A DNA stretch of 64,000 bases, from positions 159,923-223,922 of the forward strand of contig NZ_JBHSHD010000016.1 in NCBI RefSeq assembly GCF_042652785.1, in the 5' to 3' direction. Source of the DNA: Dokdonella_A ginsengisoli (GTDB lineage Bacteria > Pseudomonadota > Gammaproteobacteria > Xanthomonadales > Rhodanobacteraceae). A model generated the notes under the pieces. It had not been told where the DNA came from and did not search any database. It saw nothing but the letters and a program-made list of their open reading frames with translations. Every line of letters begins with the position of its first letter. The stretch's first letter is position 1. Position numbers and translations under genes: made by a program. Below are positions 52,279 to 60,820 of this stretch, in pieces.

Positions 52279-52376
52279 CGATCGTCCTGATCGAAAGAAA
52301 GACCGACCGTCCTGGTCGGACTTCAGATGGTCTACGGTCGTCCCGACCGGAAAACTCGACCGGCCGTCCCGGCCGG
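52279..52376. repeat. Four consecutive hairpins with conserved GTCCY loops
   Basis: In the spacer between rpsM and rpsK: CGATC/GATCG (52279-52293), CCGACC/GGTCGG (52303-52319), CGGTC/GACCG (52335-52349) and CCGGCC/GGCCGG (52360-52376). The loop is GTCCT, GTCCT, GTCCC and GTCCC on the plus strand, that is RGGAC on the transcript. The stems differ but remain perfectly complementary, so the pairings co-vary among copies. An untranslated RNA element with several binding sites for one protein is possible. Confidence 0.8.
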
Positions 52377-52394
52377 CTTGCCGCCGATGACGTC

Positions 52395-52751
52395 TTACTT
52401 CTTGATCGCGCGACGCGGACCCTTGCGGGTACGAGCGTTGGTGCGCGTACGCTGGCCGCGCAGCGGCAGGCCGCGACGGTGGCGCAGACCACGGTAGGTT
52501 CCGAGGTCGATGAGGCGCTTGATCGAGATGCCGACTTCGCGGCGCAGGTCGCCCTCGACGCTGAACTTGGCGATCTCATGGCGCAGCTTGTCGACCTCGG
52601 CCTCGGTCAGGTCCTTGATCTTCACCGCCGGATTGACGCCCGCGCCGGCGCAGACTTTCTTCGCGCGCGAACGACCGACACCGAAAATGCTCTGCAGGCC
52701 GATCACGACGTGCTTCTGAACCGGCAGATTGACACCCGCAATGCGTGCCAT
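52395..52751 (-). CDS. rpsM: 30S ribosomal protein S13
   Basis: 118 residues. MARIAGVNLPVQKHVVIGL start with the helix-two-turns GIGRSRA variant GVGRSRAKKVC; TYRGLRHRRGLPLRGQRTRT near 90 and KGPRRAIKK end. 30S head, contacts tRNA in the P site. ATG 52751 has TTTGGAG just before. First gene of the alpha operon in this genome, because rpmJ is absent. Confidence 0.98.
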   Translation of the reverse strand: MARIAGVNLPVQKHVVIGLQSIFGVGRSRAKKVCAGAGVNPAVKIKDLTEAEVDKLRHEIAKFSVEGDLRREVGISIKRLIDLGTYRGLRHRRGLPLRGQRTRTNARTRKGPRRAIKK

Positions 52752-52797
52752 GCTTGTTTGTCTCCAAAAAAACTACTGATTGCGCAGAGAACTTGAC

Positions 52798-52803
52798 ATT
52801 ATA
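52798..52803 (-). promoter_or_regulatory. Candidate alpha-operon promoter, -10 TATAAT
   Basis: On the minus strand TATAAT lies 47 bases before the rpsM ATG in the secY-rpsM gap; the -35 region is weak (TTTCCC at 17-bp spacing). A separate rpsM-rpsK-rpsD-rpoA-rplQ transcript is plausible in addition to read-through from secY. Confidence 0.45.
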
Positions 52804-52863
52804 TCCGGATTGCCGTTCCCGGGAAACCCCTGTCCCGACAACCCCCTACTGCAGCTTTTCCGC

Positions 52864-54177
52864 TCAACGGCCGCGCAGATTCGCCTTCTTGAGCAGACTT
52901 TCGTACTGGTGCGAGACCAGGTGCGCCTGGATCTGCGCGGTGAAATCCATGACCACGACGACCACGATCAGCAGGGACGTGCCGCCGAAGTAGAACGGCA
53001 CGTGCCAGGCGTTGCGCAGGATGTCCGGGATCAGGCACACCGCCACCAGGTACAGCGCGCCGGCGCCGGTCAGGCGGGTCAGCACGCCGTCGATGTAGTC
53101 CGCGGTCGCCTTGCCCGGGCGCAGGCCCGGAATCAGCGCCCCGGAGCGCTTGAGGTTGTCCGCGGTCTCCTGCGAATTGAACGTCAGCGCCGTGTAGAAG
53201 TACGCGAACACGATGATCAGCGCCGCGTAGATCAGCATGTGCAGCGGCTCGCCCGGACCGAGCGAGGACGTCAGCACCTGCAGCCAATGGATCTGGCTGG
53301 AGTTGTTGAACCAGGTCGCCGCCGTCGCCGGGAACATCAGCAGCGAGGAGGCGAAGATCGGCGGGATCACGCCGGCCATGTTGATCTTCAGCGGCAGGTG
53401 CGAACTCTGGTTCATGTACGCCTTGCCCGCTCCGCCCTGGCGGCGTGCGTAGTTCACGGTGATGCGGCGCTGGCCGCGCTCCATGAACACGACGAACGCG
53501 GTCACCGCGAGCACGATCACGAACACGATCAGCACGCGGATGATCGGCATTTCGCCGCTCTGCGCCATGCCCAGGGTGTGCACGACCGCCGCCGGAAGAC
53601 CGGCGACGATGCCGGCGAATATCAGCAGCGAGATGCCGTTGCCGACGCCGCGCTCGGTGATCTGCTCGCCCAGCCACATCAGGAACATCGTGCCGGCGGT
53701 GAGGCCGACGACGGTGGCGAAGATGAAGCCCGGCCCCGGCGAGTACACGATGCCCTGCTGCGTCTGCAGCATGGTGGCGACGCCGAAGGACTGGAACAGC
53801 GCCAGCGCCAGCGTGCCGAAGCGCGTGTACATGGTCAGCTTGCGCCGACCCGACTCGCCTTCCTTGCGCAAGGCCTGCCAGCTCGGGATCACCGTGGCGA
53901 ACATCTGCACGATGATCGACGCCGAGATGTACGGGATGACGCCGAGCGCGAAGATCGAGAAGCGGCTGAGCGCACCGCCCGAGAACATGTTGAACATGTC
54001 CAGCAGTCCGCCGCCCTGTTGGATCAGGCGCCCCATCGCTTCCGGGTTGACGCCCGGCACCGGGATGAACGAACCGAGCCGATACACGATCAGCGCGCCG
54101 ATCACGAACAAGAGCCGCTGCTTCAGCTCGGTCAACTTGCCGAGCGAAGCGAGCATGTTGGACTGCGAAGACGCCAC
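52864..54177 (-). CDS. secY: Preprotein translocase subunit SecY
   Basis: 437 residues, ten TMs. Central channel of the Sec translocon. Visible hallmarks: KLTELKQRLLFVIGALIVYR near 13-32, the plug region (GGLLDMFNMFSGGALSRFSIF near 55), FTTVVG-like loop, and the C-terminal LDFTAQIQAHLVSHQYESLL-like end. GTG 54177 is the start, with GGAG 8 bases upstream inside the rplO stop. Last gene of the spc operon; rpmJ, which usually follows, is missing. Confidence 0.97.
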   Translation of the reverse strand: MASSQSNMLASLGKLTELKQRLLFVIGALIVYRLGSFIPVPGVNPEAMGRLIQQGGGLLDMFNMFSGGALSRFSIFALGVIPYISASIIVQMFATVIPSWQALRKEGESGRRKLTMYTRFGTLALALFQSFGVATMLQTQQGIVYSPGPGFIFATVVGLTAGTMFLMWLGEQITERGVGNGISLLIFAGIVAGLPAAVVHTLGMAQSGEMPIIRVLIVFVIVLAVTAFVVFMERGQRRITVNYARRQGGAGKAYMNQSSHLPLKINMAGVIPPIFASSLLMFPATAATWFNNSSQIHWLQVLTSSLGPGEPLHMLIYAALIIVFAYFYTALTFNSQETADNLKRSGALIPGLRPGKATADYIDGVLTRLTGAGALYLVAVCLIPDILRNAWHVPFYFGGTSLLIVVVVVMDFTAQIQAHLVSHQYESLLKKANLRGR

Positions 54178-54181
54178 GGTC

Positions 54182-54616
54182 TTACTCCACGCTGCCGCCA
54201 GCGGCCTCGATCGCCGCCTTGGCGCCGGCGGTCACCGCCACGCCCTTGAGCTTGACGGCGCGCTTGATTTCGCCCTTCTTGACGATCTTCGCGCGCTCGG
54301 CGCGCGTTTCCACCAGGCCGGCGGCCTTCAGCGCGTCGAAGTCGACGACGTCGGCCTTGACCGAGTCGAGCTTGTACAGCAGCACTTCGCTGACTTCGTG
54401 CGCCTTCTTGGAGCGGAAGCCGACTTTCGGCAGGCGGCGCTGCAGCGGCATCTGGCCGCCTTCGAAACCGGCCTTGACCTTGCCCTTGCCCTTGCGCGCG
54501 TACTGGCCCTTGTGGCCGCGGCCGGCGGTCTTGCCGAGGCCGGAGCCGATGCCGCGGCCGACGCGGACGCGGTCCTTGCGGGCGCCGGCAGCTGGCTTGA
54601 GTGTATTGAGACGCAT
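54182..54616 (-). CDS. rplO: 50S ribosomal protein L15
   Basis: 144 residues. MRLNTLKPAAGARKDRVRVG start, the GRGIGSGLGKTAGRGHKGQ conserved loop near 20-38, FEGGQMPLQRRLPKVGF near 54 and a VKLKGVAVTAGAKAAIEAAGG-type end. Large-subunit assembly. Stop lies 4 bases before the secY GTG. Confidence 0.98.
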   Translation of the reverse strand: MRLNTLKPAAGARKDRVRVGRGIGSGLGKTAGRGHKGQYARKGKGKVKAGFEGGQMPLQRRLPKVGFRSKKAHEVSEVLLYKLDSVKADVVDFDALKAAGLVETRAERAKIVKKGEIKRAVKLKGVAVTAGAKAAIEAAGGSVE

Positions 54617-54659
54617 GACGTAACTCCTGAACGGGTGAGCGCGGCGAGCGCGCCGCTGC

Positions 54660-54869
54660 TTAAGCGCTTTCTTCGATGCGGACCAGGTAGCTGACCTGGT
54701 TGATCAGGCCGCGTACCGACGGCGAATCCTTCAGCTCGCGCACGTCGTTGAGCTTGCGCAGGCCGAGCGCACGCACGCTGATGCGGTGGCGCTCCTGGCA
54801 GCTGTTGATGCTCTTGAACAGACGCACGCGGATGGTCTTGCCTTCCGCCGCCTTCTTCGTCTTAGCCAT
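54660..54869 (-). CDS. rpmD: 50S ribosomal protein L30
   Basis: 69 residues from ATG 54869, which overlaps the last 8 bases of rpsE. IRVRLFKSINSCQERHRIS near 13 and LGLRKLNDVRELKDSPSVRG core, as in bacterial L30. 5S rRNA/23S contact protein. Confidence 0.96.
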   Translation of the reverse strand: MAKTKKAAEGKTIRVRLFKSINSCQERHRISVRALGLRKLNDVRELKDSPSVRGLINQVSYLVRIEESA

Positions 54870-55374
54870 TGCCCAGAACCTCGTCGACCGACTTGCCGCG
54901 CTTGGAAGCGATGCGCTCCGGCGACACCATCGCCTGCAGACCGTTGATCGTCGCACGCACCAGATTGATCGGATTGCGCGAACCGACCGCCTTCGCCAGA
55001 ACGTTCTTGACGCCGACGACCTCGAGCACGGCGCGCATCGCGCCGCCGGCGATCACGCCGGTACCCTCGGACGCCGGCTGCATGAACACCTTCGCCGCGC
55101 CGTGGTTGGCCTTGACCGCGTGGAACAGCGTGCCGTTGTTGAGCTGGACCTTGATCATGCCCTTGCGCGCACGCTCCATCGCCTTCGAGATCGCGACCGG
55201 CACTTCACGCGCCTTGCCGTAACCGAAGCCGACGCGACCGTCGCCGTCGCCGACCACCGTCAGAGCGGTGAAGCTCATCTGACGGCCGCCCTTGACGGTC
55301 TTCGCCACGCGGTTGACCGCGATCAGCTTCTCGAGGAAGCCATCTGCGCTTTCACGTTCGTTGTTGTTCGCCAT
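54862..55374 (-). CDS. rpsE: 30S ribosomal protein S5
   Basis: 170 residues. FLEKLIAVNRVAKTVKGGRQ near 13-32 (the translation-fidelity loop), GDGDGRVGFGYGKAREVPVA near 46, GTGVIAGGAMRAVLEVVGVK near 106. Contacts S4 at the mRNA entry; fidelity mutations lie here in other species. Separated from rplR by about 150 non-coding bases (55375-55526). Confidence 0.98.
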   Translation of the reverse strand: MANNNERESADGFLEKLIAVNRVAKTVKGGRQMSFTALTVVGDGDGRVGFGYGKAREVPVAISKAMERARKGMIKVQLNNGTLFHAVKANHGAAKVFMQPASEGTGVIAGGAMRAVLEVVGVKNVLAKAVGSRNPINLVRATINGLQAMVSPERIASKRGKSVDEVLGNG

Positions 55375-55526
55375 GTTTCACCTTTGATGCCGCTCCCGTG
55401 GGATGCGGACTTCTGCTTGCGGCGATGCCGCTTAGAATTGTGATGTTGCCGTGATCGGCGATTCGTGACCGGAGACTCGACGGAGCAGGCTCGCTGCCGA
55501 CGAATCCCCCATCAGGTGCCACCGTT

Positions 55527-55880
55527 TTAGAACTTCAGTCCCGCTTCGCGCGCCGCATCGGCCAGAGCCTGGATGCGACCGTGATAACGGAAACCGGAGC
55601 GGTCGAACGCGACCGTTTCGATTCCGGCCTTCAGCGCCGCTTCCGCGACGGCCTTGCCGACGGCAGCCGCAGCCGCCTTGTTCTTGGTGCCCTTCAGGCC
55701 TTCGGCCAGCGACTTCTGCACGGTCGAGGCAGCCGCCACGACCTTCTCGCCGTCGGCGCTGAAGACCTGCGCGTAGATGTGCTGCGCGCTGCGATGCACC
55801 GAAAGGCGCGGCACGCCGAGCGAACGGATGCGCGCACGGGTGGACTTGGCACGACGCAGTCTTGCGATGTTCTTTTCCAC
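55527..55880 (-). CDS. rplR: 50S ribosomal protein L18
   Basis: 117 residues with GTG start 55880 (VEKNIARLRRAKSTRARIR). RLSVHRSAQHIYAQVFSADG near 26 and FDRSGFRYHGRIQALADAAR end. Binds 5S rRNA. An unusual start codon for this family; no in-frame ATG exists near the conserved N-terminus. Confidence 0.95.
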   Translation of the reverse strand: MEKNIARLRRAKSTRARIRSLGVPRLSVHRSAQHIYAQVFSADGEKVVAAASTVQKSLAEGLKGTKNKAAAAAVGKAVAEAALKAGIETVAFDRSGFRYHGRIQALADAAREAGLKF

Positions 55881-55972
55881 TGTAGTTCTCCGAGAAGCGG
55901 ATCGGCCGGTTTGCTGCTTCTGGTGGGAAATGCGGCCTGGAATGGCCACTTCCACACGCAGGGGCAACGCAC

Positions 55973-56500
55973 TTACGCCTTCTTGGCTTCCTTCATCGTG
56001 ATCTGTTCACCCGAGTAACGCACGCCCTTGCCCTTGTAGGGTTCCGGCGGACGGAACGCGCGGATCTTCGCGGCGACTTCGCCGACGCGCTGCTTGTCGG
56101 CACCCTTGATGAGGATTTCGGTCTGCGCCGGAACCTCGATCGTGATGCCTTCCGGCGCCTTGAACAGCACCGGGTGCGAAAAACCGAGGCTGAGGTTCAG
56201 GTCCTTGCCCTGCAGCGCGGCGCGATAGCCGACGCCGACCAGCTCGAGCTTGCGCGTATAGCCTTCGCTCACGCCCTTGACCATGTTGTTGATCAGCGCG
56301 CGCGCGGTACCGGCCATCTTGTGATCGTTGTCGCCCTGCGCCTTCAGCTGGATCTCTCCGCCGTTGATGGCGACGTCGACACCAGCCGGCGCGGCGATCT
56401 GGAGGGTGCCCTTCGGGCCCTTCACGGTGATCGCATCGGCCTGCACCTGGCATTCGACGCCTTTCGGCAGTGCGACGGGCTTCTTTCCTACACGTGACAT
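55973..56500 (-). CDS. rplF: 50S ribosomal protein L6
   Basis: 175 residues. MSRVGKKPVALPKGVE start, QVQADAITVKGPKGTL near 18, LELVGVGYRAALQGKDLNL near 85, RPPEPYKGKGVRYSGEQI near 150. Binds 23S near the GTPase centre. Confidence 0.98.
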   Translation of the reverse strand: MSRVGKKPVALPKGVECQVQADAITVKGPKGTLQIAAPAGVDVAINGGEIQLKAQGDNDHKMAGTARALINNMVKGVSEGYTRKLELVGVGYRAALQGKDLNLSLGFSHPVLFKAPEGITIEVPAQTEILIKGADKQRVGEVAAKIRAFRPPEPYKGKGVRYSGEQITMKEAKKA

Positions 56501-56521
56501 GGCTTTGTCTCTCCCGGAACT

Positions 56522-56917
56522 TTAGGCGACCAGACCGATGACTTCGCCGCCCAGACCCTGCTTGCGGGCCTGCGCGTCGGTCATGATGCCGGACGAGGTC
56601 GAGACGATCGAAATGCCGAGTCCGCCGAGGATCTTCGGCAGCGCGTCCTTGCCGCGGTAGACGCGCAGACCCGAGCGGCTGATGCGCTCGATGCGCTCGA
56701 TGACCGGCTTGCCTTCGTAATACTTCAGCGCGATTTCGAGCTTCGGCTTGCCGTCCTCGGTGACGGTCTGCACGTCGGAGACGTAGCCTTCGTTCTTCAG
56801 CAGGGTCGCGATCGCCTGCTTCACGCGCGACGCCGGCATCGCCACGGTACGCTTGCCCGTGGCCTGCGCGTTGCGGATGCGCGTGAACATGTCGGCGATG
56901 GGATCAGTCATGCTCAT
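56522..56917 (-). CDS. rpsH: 30S ribosomal protein S8
   Basis: 131 residues. MTDPIADMFTRIRNAQATGK start and STSSGIMTDAQARKQGLGGE end with the S8 signature. ATG 56917 or the second ATG 56911. 16S central-domain binder; in E. coli represses the spc operon at rplE. Confidence 0.98.
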   Translation of the reverse strand: MSMTDPIADMFTRIRNAQATGKRTVAMPASRVKQAIATLLKNEGYVSDVQTVTEDGKPKLEIALKYYEGKPVIERIERISRSGLRVYRGKDALPKILGGLGISIVSTSSGIMTDAQARKQGLGGEVIGLVA

Positions 56918-56994
56918 GATTCATTCCTTCTCTGGCATCGATATCCCGGAACCCGCAGCGCGGATTCCGAAAATTTTTTGTGGGACGGTGACGC

Positions 56995-57300
56995 TTACCA
57001 GCTGGCCTTGCGCAGACCCGGCACGTCGCCGCGCATGGTCGCTTCGCGCAGCTTGTGACGGCCCAGGCCGAACTTGCTGTAGACACCGCGCGGGCGGCCG
57101 GTCTGCGCACAGCGATTGCGCTGGCGCGACGGACTCGAATCGCGAGGCAGCTTCTGCAGCTTGGTCGCCGCGGCCAGCTTCTCGTCGTACGAGGCGGTCG
57201 AGCTGGAAACGATCTTCTTCAGCTCGGCGCGCTTCGCGGCGTGCTGCTTGACCAGCTTCTCCCGCTTCACGTCGCGGTTGATCATCGAACGCTTTGCCAT
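56995..57300 (-). CDS. rpsN: 30S ribosomal protein S14
   Basis: 101 residues, the long zinc-independent form (no Cys4 cluster): MAKRSMINRDVKREKLVKQH start, RDSSPSRQRNRCAQTGRPRG near 53, GLGRHKLREATMRGDVPGL end. Confidence 0.97.
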   Translation of the reverse strand: MAKRSMINRDVKREKLVKQHAAKRAELKKIVSSSTASYDEKLAAATKLQKLPRDSSPSRQRNRCAQTGRPRGVYSKFGLGRHKLREATMRGDVPGLRKASW

Positions 57301-57317
57301 GATTGGGTCCTGGTCGA

Positions 57318-57860
57318 TCAGTTGCGGAACGGGAACTTGAACGCTTCCAGCAGAGCCTTCGCTTCCTCGTCGGTACGCGCGGTCGTCGTGATGGCGATGT
57401 CCATGCCACGCAGCGCGTCGATCTGGTCGAAGTCGATCTCCGGGAAGATGATCTGTTCCTTCAAGCCCATGTTGAAGTTGCCGCGGCCGTCGAACGAACG
57501 TCCCGAAATACCGCGGAAGTCGCGCACGCGCGGCAGCGAGATGTTGATCAGGCGATCGAAGAACTCGTACATGCGGGCGCGGCGCAACGTGACCTTGCAG
57601 CCGATCGGCCAGTTCTCGCGGATCTTGAACGTCGCATGCGCCTTGCGCGACAGCGTCACGATCGGCTTCTGTCCCGCGATCTTGGCCATGTCGGCGACCG
57701 CGTTCTCGAGGATCTTCTTGTTGCCCACGGCCTCGCCCACGCCCATGTTCAGCGTGATCTTGGTCAGGCGCGGGACCTGCATCGGGTTGGCGTAGCCGAA
57801 ACGCTCGACGAGCTTCGGCACGACCTGTTCCTTGTAGATTGTTTCAAGACGCGTCGTCAT
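57318..57860 (-). CDS. rplE: 50S ribosomal protein L5
   Basis: 180 residues from ATG 57860 (TTG 57875 is a weaker alternative). RLTKITLNMGVGEAVGNKK near 27, TFKIRENWPIGCKVTLRR near 67 and FPEIDFDQIDALRGMDIAI near 137. 5S rRNA binder that contacts P-site tRNA. Confidence 0.98.
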   Translation of the reverse strand: MTTRLETIYKEQVVPKLVERFGYANPMQVPRLTKITLNMGVGEAVGNKKILENAVADMAKIAGQKPIVTLSRKAHATFKIRENWPIGCKVTLRRARMYEFFDRLINISLPRVRDFRGISGRSFDGRGNFNMGLKEQIIFPEIDFDQIDALRGMDIAITTTARTDEEAKALLEAFKFPFRN

Positions 57861-57871
57861 TGCAGCGGACC

Positions 57872-58186
57872 TCAAGCGTCAACCACTTCACCGGAGGAAC
57901 GGAACACGCGGACCTTGCGCCCATCGTCGAGCGTCTTGTAGCCCACGCGCTCACCCTTGCCGGTGGCGGTGTTGAACAGCATTACGTTGGAAATATGGAC
58001 CGGCGCCTCACGCTCGACGATACCGCCGGGCTGGTTCGCCTGCGGATTCGGCTTCGTGTGGCGCTTGATGAGGTTGATGTTCTGCACGAACACGGAATCT
58101 CCCGCGACGCGCGTCACCTCGCCCCTCTGGCCCTTGTTCTTGCCGGCGATAACCAGAACCTGGTCGCCCTTGCGGATACGGTTCAT
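57872..58186 (-). CDS. rplX: 50S ribosomal protein L24
   Basis: 104 residues. MNRIRKGDQVLVIAGKNKGQ start with a KOW motif, VFVQNINLIKRHTKPNPQ near 32 and ERVGYKTLDDGRKVRVFRSS near 76. Early 23S assembly initiator. Confidence 0.98.
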   Translation of the reverse strand: MNRIRKGDQVLVIAGKNKGQRGEVTRVAGDSVFVQNINLIKRHTKPNPQANQPGGIVEREAPVHISNVMLFNTATGKGERVGYKTLDDGRKVRVFRSSGEVVDA

Positions 58187-58199
58187 GACATCAACCTCG

Positions 58200-58568
58200 T
58201 TACAAAACTTCCGGCGCGAGCGAAACGATCTTCATGAATCGCTCGCCACGCAGCTCACGCGTGACCGGTCCGAAAATACGGGTGCCGATCGGCTCGAGCT
58301 TGTTGTTCAACAGGACGGCGGCATTGCCGTCGAAGCGGATCAGCGATCCGTCCGCGCGACGCACACCTTTGCGCGTGCGCACGACGACGGCGTCGTAGAC
58401 CTCACCCTTCTTCACCTTGCCGCGCGGAATCGCGTCGCGGATCGAAACCTTGATGATGTCGCCGATGCCGGCGTAGCGGCGCTTCGAGCCGCCGAGCACC
58501 TTGATGCACATCAGTTCCTTCGCGCCGCTGTTGTCCGCCGCGGCCAGCGTGGTCTGCATCTGGATCAT
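58200..58568 (-). CDS. rplN: 50S ribosomal protein L14
   Basis: 122 residues. MIQMQTTLAAADNSGAKELM start, GSKRRYAGIGDIIKVSIRDA near 27, FDGNAAVLLNNKLEPIGTRI near 79. Subunit-interface protein and first gene of the spc group in the usual order. Confidence 0.98.
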   Translation of the reverse strand: MIQMQTTLAAADNSGAKELMCIKVLGGSKRRYAGIGDIIKVSIRDAIPRGKVKKGEVYDAVVVRTRKGVRRADGSLIRFDGNAAVLLNNKLEPIGTRIFGPVTRELRGERFMKIVSLAPEVL

Positions 58569-58593
58569 GTCGCTTGACTCCTCTGCTCCACGC

Positions 58594-58857
58594 TCAGATT
58601 TCAGCGCGCGTGACGACTTTCACGACGCGCCAGTTCTTGGTCTTCGACAGCGGACGGCATTCCGCGATGCGGACGACGTCGCCTTCCTTGCACTCACCGG
58701 CTTCGTCGTGAGCATGCACCTTGGTCGAGCGGCGCACGATCTTGCCGTACAGCGGATGCTGCACCTGGCGCTCGAGCAGGACGGTCACCGTCTTCTGCAT
58801 CTTGTTGCTGACGACGCGCCCTTCGAGGGTACGCTGGATCTTTTCGTTCTCGCTCAT
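58594..58857 (-). CDS. rpsQ: 30S ribosomal protein S17
   Basis: 87 residues. KIQRTLEGRVVSNKMQKTV near 5, HAHDEAGECKEGDVVRIAEC near 48, TKNWRVVKVVTRAEI end. OB-fold 16S binder. Its start ATG 58857 is 2 bases upstream of the rpmC stop. Confidence 0.98.
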   Translation of the reverse strand: MSENEKIQRTLEGRVVSNKMQKTVTVLLERQVQHPLYGKIVRRSTKVHAHDEAGECKEGDVVRIAECRPLSKTKNWRVVKVVTRAEI

Positions 58858-58858
58858 C

Positions 58859-59053
58859 TCACTGCCCCTGCTTCTTGCTGCCGAGCAGATGCTTGACCTG
58901 CGCGATCTCGCGGCGGACGCGGCCGAACTGGTGCGTCTGCGCGAGCTGGCCCGAGCCCTTCTGCATGCGCAGATTGAACTGCTCGCGACGCAGTTCGGCG
59001 AGGTGCTCGACGAGCTGCTCCGTGTTCTTCTGGCGGAGTTCCTGGAGTTCCAT
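58859..59053 (-). CDS. rpmC: 50S ribosomal protein L29
   Basis: 64 residues from ATG 59053 (GTG 59056 just before). MELQELRQKNTEQLVEHLAE start and a QLAQTHQFGRVRREIAQVKH end, the two-helix L29 form at the exit tunnel. Its start overlaps the rplP stop (59053). Confidence 0.97.
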   Translation of the reverse strand: MELQELRQKNTEQLVEHLAELRREQFNLRMQKGSGQLAQTHQFGRVRREIAQVKHLLGSKKQGQ

Positions 59054-59466
59054 CACAGCACCGTCCGGGTTACGAATTGAGTCTGCACCGACAGCTTCGC
59101 CGCGGCCAGGCGGAACGCCTCGCGCGCTTCGACCTCGGTGACGCCTTCCATTTCATACAGCATGCGGCCCGGCTGGATCGGAGCGACCCAGAATTCGACG
59201 TTGCCCTTGCCGTTGCCCATGCGGACTTCGATCGGCTTCTTCGAGATCGGCTTGTCCGGGAACACGCGGATCCACAGCTTGCCGCCGCGCTTGACGAAGC
59301 GCGTGATGCAACGACGGGCGGCTTCGATCTGACGTGCGGTCAGGTGGCCGTGCGTGGTCGCCTTCAGGCCGAACTCGCCGAAACTGACCTTGTTCGAGAC
59401 GTAGGCCAGGCCGCGGTTGCGGGCTTTCTGGACCTTGCGGTACTTGGTGCGCTTGGGTTGCAGCAT
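59053..59466 (-). CDS. rplP: 50S ribosomal protein L16
   Basis: 137 residues. MLQPKRTKYRKVQKARNRG start, GEFGLKATTHGHLTARQIEA near 30, GGKLWIRVFPDKPISKKPIE near 61. Near the A-site tRNA elbow. Its stop overlaps the rpmC start. Confidence 0.98.
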   Translation of the reverse strand: MLQPKRTKYRKVQKARNRGLAYVSNKVSFGEFGLKATTHGHLTARQIEAARRCITRFVKRGGKLWIRVFPDKPISKKPIEVRMGNGKGNVEFWVAPIQPGRMLYEMEGVTEVEAREAFRLAAAKLSVQTQFVTRTVL

Positions 59467-59469
59467 GAC

Positions 59470-60177
<708 letters not shown>

Positions 60178-60194
60178 CGTTTCGATCCTGTGCC

Positions 60195-60524
60195 TTATTC
60201 GCCGACAACCACGGTGATGTGGCTCGTGCGCTTGGAGATGCGGGAACCGCGACCCTTCGCACGCGCATGCATGCGCTTGATGATCGCCCCCTCGTCGACG
60301 AAGATCTTCGCGACCTTCAGCTCGTCCACGTCCGCACCGAGATTGTTCTCGGCGTTGGCGACCGCCGACAGCAGCACCTTCTTGATCAGGTGAGCCGCCT
60401 TCTTGTCGCTGAACGCGAGCAGGTTGGTCGCCCGGTCCACGCTGAGTCCGCGCACCTGATCGGCGACCAGGCGGGCCTTCTGCGGGGAAATGCGCGCGCT
60501 GCGCAGGATCGCTTTCGCTTCCAT
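60195..60524 (-). CDS. rplV: 50S ribosomal protein L22
   Basis: 109 residues. ATG 60524 (MEAKAILRSARISPQKARL) is the family start; GTG 60539 would add five unrelated residues. Core VLLSAVANAENNLGADVDEL near 50 and KRMHARAKGRGSRISKRTS end, with the beta-hairpin that lines the exit tunnel and is altered in macrolide resistance. Confidence 0.97.
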   Translation of the reverse strand: MEAKAILRSARISPQKARLVADQVRGLSVDRATNLLAFSDKKAAHLIKKVLLSAVANAENNLGADVDELKVAKIFVDEGAIIKRMHARAKGRGSRISKRTSHITVVVGE

Positions 60525-60535
60525 CGTGCTCACCG

Positions 60536-60817
60536 TCACTTCTTGGCCTCAGCCTTCTTGTCGCCCGAATGCCCCTTGAACGTCCGCGTGACCGCGAATT
60601 CGCCGAGCTTGTGGCCGACCATGTTTTCGTTGACCAGCACCGGAACGTGCTGGCGACCGTTGTGGATGGCGAGCGTCAGGCCCACCATCTCCGGCACGAT
60701 CATCGAGCGGCGCGACCAAGTCTTGATCGGGCGCTTGTTGTTTGCGGCGCTCGCCGTGTCCACCTTCTTCTGCAGGTGGTGATCGACGAACGGACCTTTC
60801 TTGAGAGAACGTGGCAT
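60536..60817 (-). CDS. rpsS: 30S ribosomal protein S19
   Basis: 93 residues. MPRSLKKGPFVDHHLQKKVD start, KTWSRRSMIVPEMVGLTLAI near 33 and VGHKLGEFAVTRTFKGH end. 30S head, next to S13. Confidence 0.98.
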   Translation of the reverse strand: MPRSLKKGPFVDHHLQKKVDTASAANNKRPIKTWSRRSMIVPEMVGLTLAIHNGRQHVPVLVNENMVGHKLGEFAVTRTFKGHSGDKKAEAKK

Positions 60818-60820
60818 GGA

